Positions 25,058 through 31,927 of a stretch of DNA of 43,500 nt are shown here, piece after piece; position 1 is the stretch's first letter; each line of letters opens with the position of its first letter. The notes beneath the pieces are model-generated. The model made no database searches. It was not told where the DNA came from and saw only the letters and a program-made list of their open reading frames with translations. Where the stretch lies: NCBI GenBank assembly GCA_035315065.1, contig DATFYM010000040.1, positions 1-43,500 of the forward strand, in the 5' to 3' direction. This DNA comes from DATFYM01 sp035315065. Its GTDB lineage: Bacteria > Acidobacteriota > Terriglobia > UBA7540. The position numbers were made by a program, and so were the translations under genes.

Positions 25058-25765
25058 TCACTCGCTTACTGCCTGCCTTCCAAGCTTGTTCTCCGTCCCG
25101 TGCAACAGCCTGCGAATATTCGCGTCGTGGCTGGCGATGATCAGGACGGCGGCCCCCACTGCTCCAAGCACGACCGCCTTCGGGGGACGAGGATTGAGCA
25201 GATACACCAGGACCGGAAATGCGGCCGTAGCAATGATGGAGGCGAGCGAGACGTATCGCCAGGCGGCCAGGACCACAAGAAAGATCACCGCCGCGAAAGC
25301 CATGGGGATGGGGGCGAGCGCGACAAATACACCGACGCTGGTCGCGACGCCCTTGCCGCCGTGAAAACCCAACCAGACGGGAAAAATGTGCCCGGCAATG
25401 GCAGCGACTGCCGCCGCCGCAATCCAGCGCGGGTCGCTGTCAGTGAGCCGGGAAGTGAGCCAGACAGCGACGTAGCCCTTGGCGAAGTCGAGAACGAAGG
25501 TGGCCGCAAAGCCGGCGATGCCCAGGTTGCGCATCACGTTGGTGGCACCGGTGCCTCCGCTACCGGTGGTACGGATGTCGATCCCTTTCTGCCAGCGGAC
25601 GATGAGGTAGCCAAAAGGAATCGAGCCGAGCAGATAAGCGATCAGCGGGGTGAGCGGTGCAAAGTATGGAGTGGGGAGTAGGGAGTAGGGAGTAGGGAAT
25701 CGGGAAGACAAACCCACAGACTGGGCAGCGAACAGCGAGCACGGAAAGGAAACAAGCCTGAACAC
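25058..25765 (-). CDS. plsY: Glycerol-3-phosphate acyltransferase PlsY, N-terminus encoded by a repeat
   Basis: PlsY transfers the acyl group from acyl-phosphate to glycerol-3-phosphate at the membrane, the first step of phospholipid synthesis. The core has the three family motifs: LLGSIPFGYL, GSGGTGATNVMRNLG (usually GSGNxGATN, so two residues differ) and GHIFPVWLGFHGGKGVATSVG, with five or six membrane segments. No ATG lies near the expected start. Possible starts are GTG at 25765, GTG 16 codons on, or TTG two codons later; all translate through the GGGAGTA repeat (PTPYSLLPTPY). The stop codon lies in another repeat word (GAGTGACCGGTGACGAG). Confidence 0.92.
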   Translation of the reverse strand: MFRLVSFPCSLFAAQSVGLSSRFPTPYSLLPTPYFAPLTPLIAYLLGSIPFGYLIVRWQKGIDIRTTGSGGTGATNVMRNLGIAGFAATFVLDFAKGYVAVWLTSRLTDSDPRWIAAAAVAAIAGHIFPVWLGFHGGKGVATSVGVFVALAPIPMAFAAVIFLVVLAAWRYVSLASIIATAAFPVLVYLLNPRPPKAVVLGAVGAAVLIIASHDANIRRLLHGTENKLGRQAVSE

Positions 25766-25807
25766 TGACCCGACTCCCTACTCCCGATTCTCTACTCCCT
25801 CCATCGG
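25668..25807. repeat. GGGAGTAGGGAGTAGGG palindromic repeats flanking the plsY-thpR junction
   Basis: Three direct copies of GGGAGTA run at 25676-25700, inside the plsY reading frame. The reverse complement (GACTCCCTACTCCCGATTC and CTCTACTCCC) runs at 25772-25803 over the end of thpR. Both genes therefore have codons, including the thpR TAG stop, supplied by the repeat. Confidence 0.88.
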
Positions 25808-26347
25808 GAATCCTGCCACCTTCCGATATTCAGCTCCCTGTGGCGAAAGTCTGCTTTCAAACAGAAAGAATCCCGAGACCTGGAACCGGCCGAGGCTCAA
25901 GTGGCGCTGCGTTTCGACCAGCGCAGCGAGGTCAGGCTGAGGACGCGGAATCTTGAATCGCGCCAGCGTCAGGTGCGGCGTGAAGGCGCGCTCCTCTCTC
26001 GCGAATCCCAGGTCCCCCATTGCTCCTTCGACCCGTCCTGCCAGGGCCGTGAGGTCGGCGGGCGCGTGGACTCCGGCCCAAAATACGCGCGGCCGGCGTG
26101 CATCCGGGAAGAACCCGAAGTCTCTCACCTCAATCCAAAATTCGGCGAGAGGCCCGAGCGCCGCCAGGGTGTCGACGACCTTTTCAACTCGACCCCCATC
26201 GATCTCGCCCAGAAACTTAAGCGTGATGTGGACGCCCTCCGGGCGGGTCCACCGCGCCTCGGGGGCGACGGCGCGAAACGCAGCCTGTTGCCGGCGCAAC
26301 TCGCCTTGGACAGCCGGCGGAAGCTCGATGGCGACGAAAGCTCGCAT
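25778..26347 (-). CDS. thpR: RNA 2',3'-cyclic phosphodiesterase
   Basis: The 189-residue product starts MRAFVAIELPPAVQ and has the two HxTL motifs of the 2H phosphoesterase family, HITLKFLG (about 44-51) and HLTLARF (about 126-132), which form the active site. ThpR (2'-5' RNA ligase family) hydrolyses 2',3'-cyclic phosphates to 2'-phosphates. The ATG at 26347 is set by similarity; the sequence just upstream is repeat without a clear ribosome binding site. The last residues (EGVENRE) and the TAG stop come from the GGGAGTAG repeat. Confidence 0.93.
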   Translation of the reverse strand: MRAFVAIELPPAVQGELRRQQAAFRAVAPEARWTRPEGVHITLKFLGEIDGGRVEKVVDTLAALGPLAEFWIEVRDFGFFPDARRPRVFWAGVHAPADLTALAGRVEGAMGDLGFAREERAFTPHLTLARFKIPRPQPDLAALVETQRHLSLGRFQVSGFFLFESRLSPQGAEYRKVAGFPMEGVENRE

Positions 26348-26351
26348 ACAC

Positions 26352-26436
26352 AGGGAGTAGGGAGTAGGGAATAGGGAGTAGGAAGCAAAGGGAATACACA
26401 GTGGCCTCTTCCCGACTCCCGACTCCCGACTCCCTA
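26352..26436. repeat. GGGAGTAGGG / CCCGACTCCC palindromic repeat between cinA and thpR
   Basis: GGGAGTAGGGAGTAGGGAAT and one more copy (26352-26383) face CCCGACTCCCGACTCCCG and CTCCCTAC (26411-26436). The outer end supplies the TAG stop of cinA; the inner end lies four bases before the thpR start codon. The whole 86-bp spacer is repeat. Confidence 0.9.
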
Positions 26437-27669
26437 CGCTCTCACCCGCCGGCGGATCATCTCCAGCGCGGCTTGCGTGGCCCAAAAGCGAATGCGCTCG
26501 CGATCGCCGGGAAAGCGGAACTCTCGCACCTGCGTGCCGCGCTCATCCGCGAGGGCGACGAACACCAGGCCGACGGGTTTCTCGGGCGTTCCGCCGAGGG
26601 GCCCAGCTATGCCAGTGATGCCGACCCCAAAGGTAGCTCCTGTGCGCAGACGGATACCGTCCGCCAGAGCCCTGGCGACGGGCTTCGAGACCGCGCCATT
26701 CTCGGCGATGAGCTCCGCCGGGACGCCCACGAGCCTGGTCTTTAGCTCGTTGCTGTAGACCACGGCCCCACCCAGGAAATAGTCGGAGCTTCCCGGAACG
26801 CGCGTCAACCTCTCGCTCAGCAAGCCGGCGGTGCAGCTTTCGGCGGTGGCCACCGTCTTCTGCCGCATCACCAGGTACATGCCGACCACTTGCTCCAGCG
26901 TCTCGCCCTGTGTCGAGAACACGTGATCGCCGAGCGCTACCTCGATTTTGTCGCCCAGTTCCGCCAGCAAAGCCTCGGCTTCTTCATCGCTGCCTGCTCG
27001 CGCCCGTAAGTGGACCTCGATCGCTCCCGCGACGGCTAGGATGGTGGTCGTTGGGTTATCGTAGGGCTTGTAGATCGGCGCAATGCGCTGGTCGAGCTCG
27101 GACTCCGGCAGGCCGACGACCTTGTAGACGCGGCTGCGAATCCGCTGGCCAGTAGCGATGCGCTCCAGACGGGGCAGGCAGGCCGTGTTAAAAATTGTTT
27201 CCAGTTCACGCGGCGGGCCCGGCAAGAGGATGGCGATGCGCCCGTCCTGCTCGATCCAGAGTCCTGGCGCCGTGCCGTTCAGGTTCTCCAGCCAGTCCGC
27301 GCCTTCCGGAACCAGTGCCTGTCGCAGGTTGTTGGGCGACATGGTGCGCCCAAGGCGGGCGAACCGCTCTTCGATGCTGCGCCGAATTCCCTCGACCTCG
27401 CGCAGCGGGCGACCTAACACCTCGGCCACCACCTCGCGGTTGATATCATCCTCGGTGGGGCCGAGGCCACCCGTCAGAATCACCAGTTGCGAACGCACGA
27501 GCGCCGTCCGGAAGACCTCCGCCAGTCGCCCGCGATCGTCCCCCACTACCGTCTTGAACCGCACCTCGATCCCGAACGAGTTAAGTTTCTCGGTGAGAAA
27601 CAGAGAGTTGGTATCCAGCCGGTAGGGCGTGAGCAACTCGGAGCCGACGGCAATGATTTCAGCGTCCAT
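26434..27669 (-). CDS. cinA: CinA-like protein (nucleotide pyrophosphatase / NMN deamidase)
   Basis: The 411-residue product has both CinA domains. The N-terminal MoCF-like domain (about 1-170) has AEIIAVGSELL, LVILTGGLGPTEDD and ILLPGPPRELE. The C-terminal CinA domain (about 250-411) has TVATAESCTAGLLSERLT, GGAVVYSNELK and GVGITGIAGPLGGTPEKPVG. CinA proteins hydrolyse ADP-ribose and deamidate nicotinamide mononucleotide to recycle pyridine nucleotides. The stop codon is the first word of the adjacent repeat. thpR follows downstream on the same strand. Confidence 0.95.
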   Translation of the reverse strand: MDAEIIAVGSELLTPYRLDTNSLFLTEKLNSFGIEVRFKTVVGDDRGRLAEVFRTALVRSQLVILTGGLGPTEDDINREVVAEVLGRPLREVEGIRRSIEERFARLGRTMSPNNLRQALVPEGADWLENLNGTAPGLWIEQDGRIAILLPGPPRELETIFNTACLPRLERIATGQRIRSRVYKVVGLPESELDQRIAPIYKPYDNPTTTILAVAGAIEVHLRARAGSDEEAEALLAELGDKIEVALGDHVFSTQGETLEQVVGMYLVMRQKTVATAESCTAGLLSERLTRVPGSSDYFLGGAVVYSNELKTRLVGVPAELIAENGAVSKPVARALADGIRLRTGATFGVGITGIAGPLGGTPEKPVGLVFVALADERGTQVREFRFPGDRERIRFWATQAALEMIRRRVRA

Positions 27670-27679
27670 TCTTGAAGAA

Positions 27680-27780
27680 GGGGTTCCGGATTCGGGATTC
27701 GGGGTTCGGCCGGAAAACCCGGATTGGGGATGTGACGCGTTACAGGGCCCGAACCCCGAACCCCTAAACCCGAATCCCGC
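27680..27780. repeat. Word-repeat palindrome, TTCGGGATTCGGGG family, upstream of cinA
   Basis: GGATTCGGGATTCGGGGTTC (27687-27706) is on the left; the right side (27750-27779) has GAACCCCGAACCCC, then TAAACCCGAATCCCGC, so the arms pair with one slip. It fills the gap between the propeller gene's stop codon and the cinA start. Confidence 0.85.
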
Positions 27781-27781
27781 T

Positions 27782-28876
27782 CTATTGCACCAGACGCTTG
27801 CCTGCGATATCCAGCAGCAGTTCGATCAAAGAGCTGTTCGTAGCCAGGATCAACGACCGGTAGGGAGTGAACGCCAGCCCCACGATGTTATTGCCGGAGA
27901 CAAACAATTCCGGCTTGGCCTGGGGCGTCAGCCGAACGACCCCGCGCTGCCCGGCCAGACTGGCGGCCACGTAAAGGTTATCCTCCGCGTCGAACGCCAG
28001 GCCTTGCGGCCTTCCCAAACCACGGTAAAAGCTGCTCACGTCTCCGGCCGGCGAGACCCGGTAGACATGATCGTAGCTGGAAGTAGTGGGGGCGGTGACA
28101 TAGAGGTGGCCGCCGGGCCCGAACGCCACGTGGTAAGCGGCCAGGCTAGGCTCCAGGGTGGCAAAAACGAAAATCTGCCGGTCGCGGCTGATCTTGAAGA
28201 TCGTGCCGCTGCGGTCGCCCACGTAGAGGTTTCCGGCGCCGTCGAAGGCGATGCCGGTGGCGATTCCCATACCTTCGGCGTAGAGGGTCCGATGCCCTTG
28301 CGCCGTCACTTGATAGATGGTGCCCTCGTGGCGGCTGGAGATATAGAGCAGGCCCTCGCGATCGAAGGCCAGGCCGGTGGGATTCATCAGGTCATTCAGG
28401 AAGCCACGCGTGGCGTGATTGCGGTCAACCTTGAAAACCGAGGTGGGGACCTTCTGCCCCCGGCTTCCGCTGAACGTAGTAAAGATATTACCGACGGCGT
28501 CCACAGCGGGATTGGCCACCGGATGGAGGTTTTCCGCCACGGCGATGCCGACCGCCACCGCCACCGGAGCGCTCACCGCCTTGCCGGTGTCCACCGTCAA
28601 CTGGCCGCTCATCGCCCCTTCGGGTACGCGGACCACCAGGTGATTGGGAGAGCTCAGCAGCAGGCTGGCGGGGAGATCGCCGAACCGCACCAGGGGGCGC
28701 GTGCGACCGTTCTCCGTGAAGCCGGTCCCACGCAGGGTGATCTCGCCCCCGGTGATGGCGGCGCGCGGCGCCACGTGCTCCACCCACGGCTTGCCTTTTC
28801 CGGTCCTGTCCACCGCCGCATCCCCGGCCTTTTGCATCGCCCGCCCTGAATCGCCAGCTTTCTTCCAGAGACTCAT
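27782..28876 (-). CDS. IPT/TIG-domain and NHL-type beta-propeller protein
   Basis: The product is 364 residues. An N-terminal IPT/TIG immunoglobulin-like domain (about 30-95: AAITGGEITLRGTGF, ASLLLSSPNHLVVRVPEG) is followed by an NHL/SMP-30-like propeller with blades marked by NPTGLAFDREGLLYISS, ATGIAFDGAGNLYVGD, YHVAFGPGGHLYVTA and PQGLAFDAEDNLYVAAS. No signal peptide is clear. The start ATG abuts repeat sequence with no ribosome binding site, so the start is tentative. It probably binds a ligand or partner; no enzyme motif is certain. Confidence 0.82.
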   Translation of the reverse strand: MSLWKKAGDSGRAMQKAGDAAVDRTGKGKPWVEHVAPRAAITGGEITLRGTGFTENGRTRPLVRFGDLPASLLLSSPNHLVVRVPEGAMSGQLTVDTGKAVSAPVAVAVGIAVAENLHPVANPAVDAVGNIFTTFSGSRGQKVPTSVFKVDRNHATRGFLNDLMNPTGLAFDREGLLYISSRHEGTIYQVTAQGHRTLYAEGMGIATGIAFDGAGNLYVGDRSGTIFKISRDRQIFVFATLEPSLAAYHVAFGPGGHLYVTAPTTSSYDHVYRVSPAGDVSSFYRGLGRPQGLAFDAEDNLYVAASLAGQRGVVRLTPQAKPELFVSGNNIVGLAFTPYRSLILATNSSLIELLLDIAGKRLVQ

Positions 28877-28877
28877 C

Positions 28878-28985
28878 GTATTTTGGATTTCGGATTTTCG
28901 ATTTTGGATTGAACTCAGCGCTCAGCAAGAAGCATCTTGCTTGCTGAAAGCTGAAAGCTTTGTTCAATCCAAAATGCAAAATCTA
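28878..28985. repeat. Nested word repeats, TTTTGGATT and GCTGAAAGC families
   Basis: The outer words are ATTTTGGATTTCGGATTTTC and GATTTTGGATTGAAC on the left and GTTCAATCCAAAATGCAAAA on the right. Inside them lie AGCAAGAAGCATCTTGCTTGC (a perfect small hairpin, read in parts) and CTGAAAGCTGAAAGCTT. GTTCAATCCAAAAT pairs exactly with the left ATTTTGGATTGAAC. The right word encodes the last codons and TGA stop of pgpA. Confidence 0.88.
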
Positions 28986-29458
28986 AAGACCACGAGGGCG
29001 GCGAGGCTGTAAAGCCCCGCCGCACAATCATCCATCATAATGCCCCAGCCACCCGGCAGCCGCTCCAGGTTCCTTGCGGGCGGGGGCTTGAGGATGTCGA
29101 AGATCCGGAAAAGCACAAAGCCGGCCAGCAACCATTTCCAAGTGAGACGGACGCGATAGGATACGGAGAGAAACGTGACCATCTGCCCCACCACTTCATC
29201 GATCACCACCTGGCCCGGATCCTTTCGGCCGAAGAACTCCTCCGCTTTGCCCGACGCCCAGACCCCAACAGCCAGAAGGACCGCCGCAAGCGCTGCCAGC
29301 GTTGCCGTCCGCGTCGCCCCGCTGAGTGGCAGTTGCTCCAGCGCCAGCACCAATCCCAAGCCCACCATCGACCCGAACGTGCCGGGCGCAATCGGAATGT
29401 CGCCGATCGGACCGCAGGTGGCAATCCAGACGGCCGGGCTCCGGTGCTGCTGAGTCAC
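28964..29458 (-). CDS. pgpA: Phosphatidylglycerophosphatase A
   Basis: PgpA removes the phosphate from phosphatidylglycerophosphate to give phosphatidylglycerol. The 164-residue product, read from GTG at 29458, has GDIPIAPGTFGSMVGL, DPGQVVIDEVVGQMV, FRIFDILKPPPARNLERLPGG read in part, and MMDDCAAGLYS, which carry the conserved acidic residues between membrane segments. The GTG start is supported by a four-base GTGA overlap with the yacG stop. The last residues (FCILD) and the TGA stop come from an intergenic repeat word. Confidence 0.94.
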   Translation of the reverse strand: MTQQHRSPAVWIATCGPIGDIPIAPGTFGSMVGLGLVLALEQLPLSGATRTATLAALAAVLLAVGVWASGKAEEFFGRKDPGQVVIDEVVGQMVTFLSVSYRVRLTWKWLLAGFVLFRIFDILKPPPARNLERLPGGWGIMMDDCAAGLYSLAALVVFRFCILD

Positions 29459-29667
29459 GCTTCTACAACGGTATCGGCCTTCACCGCTTCCGCCGCCTCC
29501 GCTTCTTCGGCGTCGTCGTGATCCTGGATCCACGTCGAGATCCGATAGCGGCCTTGCAGCCAGTTATCGAGGTCGATCAGCTTGCAGCGCTCGCTGCAAA
29601 AAGGCCGAAAGGAGTTGCCTTTCTCGGCCGTCTCTTTCCCACAGATCGGGCATCGCATCTGGCTCAA
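29455..29667 (-). CDS. yacG: DNA gyrase inhibitor / zinc-binding protein YacG
   Basis: The 70-residue product has the YacG zinc site, MRCPICGK and FCSERCKLIDL, as two Cys pairs within the first 30 residues, and an acidic tail (DDAEEAEAAEAVKAD). YacG binds GyrB and inhibits gyrase in E. coli. It is coupled to pgpA through an overlapping stop and start. Confidence 0.93.
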   Translation of the reverse strand: MSQMRCPICGKETAEKGNSFRPFCSERCKLIDLDNWLQGRYRISTWIQDHDDAEEAEAAEAVKADTVVEA

Positions 29668-29680
29668 CCCTCAGTTCTCG

Positions 29681-29780
29681 TAACCAAGCGGGATTCGGGA
29701 TTTGGGGATTTGGGGTTCGGCAGAACAAACCCCCGGACCGCAATCTTCTTCCGCGAATCCCGAGCCGCGCTTGCAAGTCC
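29681..29780. repeat. Word-repeat palindrome, CGGGATTCGGGATTTGGGG family
   Basis: CAAGCGGGATTCGGGATTTG and GGGATTTGGGGTTCGG on the left face CCGCGAATCCCGAGCCGCGC and TTG on the right. It fills the spacer between rimO and yacG. Confidence 0.8.
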
Positions 29781-31274
29781 TCACCGGCCGGCGACCGCCG
29801 CCTGAATGTTCACCAGTCCGCTCGAAACAGTGGCCAAGGTTGTAATCCCCGCGTTGTCGATTACTGGCGCGGCGGGATGAAAGCGCTCAGCAAACGCACG
29901 CTCTTCCAGTCGCGCCACCAGGTCATAGTCTGAAGCGTCCGTCGCCGTGGCCCACCGGAACTCTCCCGGCACGGGCTCGGCGCCTTCGAAATCGTTGATG
30001 AGCACCGCCCCGTCGATTTCCGGGGCCTGCCACTCGGCCCGCCCCTTGAAAAGAAGGTCCGTCTCCTCGGAACGCCCTTCCACCAGCACCGGCAGCGATT
30101 GCCCAATCCGCGCGCGCAGCTTGCGCCGCGAAATCTTGCGTTGCAGGGCCAGCAACTGCCGCTGGCGCCGGCGGGCCACCCGCGAAGGAACCTGGTTGGG
30201 GAGCGCGAAGCTGCCGCTGGTCTCTTCGTTCGAGTAAAGGAAAGCCCCCAGGTGATCGAACTCGGCGGCGCTCACGAAATCCATCAGGGCCTTGAAGTCG
30301 TCCTCCGTCTCACCCGGAAAGCCCACGATCATCGAAGTGCGCAGCGACGCGTTGGACACACCGGCGCGAATCCGTTCCAGCATCCGCAGGAAGTGGTGGC
30401 CTGAGGATCCGCGCTTCATCAGCTTCAGCACCGGCGCGCTGGCGTGTTGCAACGGGATATCGAAGTACTTCGCCACCTTCGGCGTCTCGGCCACGGCCGC
30501 GATCAGCGCCTCTGTTACCTGGTTGGGGTAGCAATAAAGGAAGCGCAGCCAGACGAGGTCCGGTACCTTCCCTGGTTGACCCAACTCGCGCAGCAGGGTT
30601 GGCAGGCCGTCGGTGAGGCCGAGGTCGCGGCCGTAACTGGTGGTGTCCTGGCCGATCAGCGTGATCTCGTGCACGCCATGCTGTGCCAGGTTCTCCACTT
30701 CACGCACCACGCTCTCGAAGCGGCGCGACCGGAAATGCCCGCGCATCTGGGGAATCACACAGAAAGTGCAGGGATGATCGCAGCCCTCGGCGATCTTGAC
30801 ATAAGCGGAGTACGGGGGCGTGGCCAGCACCCGCGGCGTGAATTCGTGGTAAAGGTACGGCGCCAAGGGACCCTCCACCATCCGGCGCCTGCCCGAAGCG
30901 GAACGGACGGAGCCGGCGGGTCCGTCGTTCCACTCACAGGCATCGAGCACCCGCTCCAGTTCGTTGGTGCCGATCACAAAATCGACTTCCGGGATTTCTC
31001 TCAGGATGTCCTGCCGATAGCGCTCCACCAGGCAGCCCGCCACCACCAGCCTCTTGGCGTTGCCGGACTTCTTGTGCTCTGCCATTTCCAGAATGGTGTC
31101 GATGGATTCCTGCCGGGCGGGCTCGATGAAACCGCAGGTGTTGACGATGAGGACGTCGGCTTCCTCGGCGCGCGGCGTTAACTCATAGCCGTGCCCGGCC
31201 AGCACGCCCAGCATCACTTCGCTGTCCACAAGGTTCTTGGGACAGCCCAGACTCACCATTCCCACTTTAGGCAT
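29781..31274 (-). CDS. rimO: Ribosomal protein uS12 methylthiotransferase RimO
   Basis: RimO adds a methylthio group to the conserved Asp of uS12 using two [4Fe-4S] clusters and SAM. The 497-residue product has the N-terminal methylthiotransferase domain with three cluster cysteines (SLGCPKNLVDSE, NTCGFI, VVAGCLV). The radical SAM motif follows in EGCDHPCTFCVIPQMRG (about 173-189), then a C-terminal TRAM domain. The ATG at 31274 matches the family start (PKVGMVSLGCPKN); 24 codons upstream are also open but are repeat-like (GPLTTDNGR). The C-terminus is about 50 residues longer than typical. Confidence 0.95.
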   Translation of the reverse strand: MPKVGMVSLGCPKNLVDSEVMLGVLAGHGYELTPRAEEADVLIVNTCGFIEPARQESIDTILEMAEHKKSGNAKRLVVAGCLVERYRQDILREIPEVDFVIGTNELERVLDACEWNDGPAGSVRSASGRRRMVEGPLAPYLYHEFTPRVLATPPYSAYVKIAEGCDHPCTFCVIPQMRGHFRSRRFESVVREVENLAQHGVHEITLIGQDTTSYGRDLGLTDGLPTLLRELGQPGKVPDLVWLRFLYCYPNQVTEALIAAVAETPKVAKYFDIPLQHASAPVLKLMKRGSSGHHFLRMLERIRAGVSNASLRTSMIVGFPGETEDDFKALMDFVSAAEFDHLGAFLYSNEETSGSFALPNQVPSRVARRRQRQLLALQRKISRRKLRARIGQSLPVLVEGRSEETDLLFKGRAEWQAPEIDGAVLINDFEGAEPVPGEFRWATATDASDYDLVARLEERAFAERFHPAAPVIDNAGITTLATVSSGLVNIQAAVAGR

Positions 31275-31284
31275 TTTCGGCAAT

Positions 31285-31325
31285 CGTCCGTTGTCCGTCG
31301 TCAGTGGCCCATCGCTCAGTCGTCC
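31285..31325. repeat. Direct word repeats, CCGTTGTCCGTCGTCAGT family
   Basis: CGTCCGTTGTCCGTCGTC, AGTGGCCCATCGCTCAGTCG and CGTCCGTACG repeat short related words immediately upstream of rimO. A second block with GGCAGTAGGCAGTCGGCAG follows at about 31438-31461. Confidence 0.65.
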
Positions 31326-31514
31326 GTACGCCATCGCCCCGCTCACGCTCGGTGCTTCTCACTGTTACGCAAATACAAATTTTACCATACTTCGCGGCGG
31401 GGGGTCGAACGAGGCGGCCAGTAAAGGGACAGAGGGCGGTCGGCAGTAGGCAGTCGGCAGGCGCGAACCCTCACGGGTGAAGAAGTACAGCGACGATGGC
31501 GCTCCATCCGGTGC

Positions 31515-31781
31515 GAGAGAAAGGCACGGGCCAACTGGCATCCGGGCCAACACGGCAGTATTCAGCCTGGTGGACACAGTTCTTCTGCGACCTCGCCGTA
31601 TGAGAACCCGAGGCGACTGGTTGGTGGTATCAGAGACCGTTCCACAAAGGGGGGGCGACACCGAGGTCGGAATGGCGGCCGGAGAGCTTCTCGGTTATCG
31701 CGACCGCAACCGCTTGCCAGCTACATCCCCGCTCGACGGGCGACGAGGGTCGATCCCATGGTGGCCTTGAGGTACGAGTAG
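31515..31781 (+). pseudogene. Remnant of an ADOP/MacB-type ABC permease, only the two ends left
   Basis: A frame at 31515-31715 reads TGIRANTAVFSLVDTVLLRP, then WLVVSETVPQRGGD and LLGYRDRNR. This is close to the first periplasmic-domain region of acidobacterial duplicated orphan permeases, which typically have a LALGIGANTAIFS-like segment. Directly after it, in another frame, 31722-31781 reads YIPARRATRVDPMVALRYE and a stop, the usual C-terminus of the same family. The roughly 700 residues between are missing, the frames do not match and no start is left, so this is a decayed gene with a large internal deletion. Confidence 0.85.
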
Positions 31782-31860
31782 GCCTCATGCCTGCCCGTCA
31801 AAGGGCGCCCACAAGGGCCGCCCCTACGATGCGCCTCAAGAGGCAACGAACCTCAGCCGG

Positions 31861-31892
31861 AAAAAGGGGCGCATCGTGGGGATGCGCCCCTT
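31861..31892 (-). terminator. Strong intrinsic terminator of the giant surface-protein gene
   Basis: On the minus strand GGGGCGCATC, a five-base loop and GATGCGCCCC form a perfect 10-bp stem followed directly by TTTTT (31865-31861). It lies about 35 bases past the TAA stop of the giant gene. Confidence 0.92.
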
Positions 31893-31927
31893 GGGGTAAC
31901 GAATTGGCAGTTCGCGGTTGCCGCCGC

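Noticed and set aside
26352..26436. GGGAGTA repeats as a CRISPR array
   Set aside because: The units are only 7-8 bases, without uniform spacers, and form an inverted pair; no cas gene is present.
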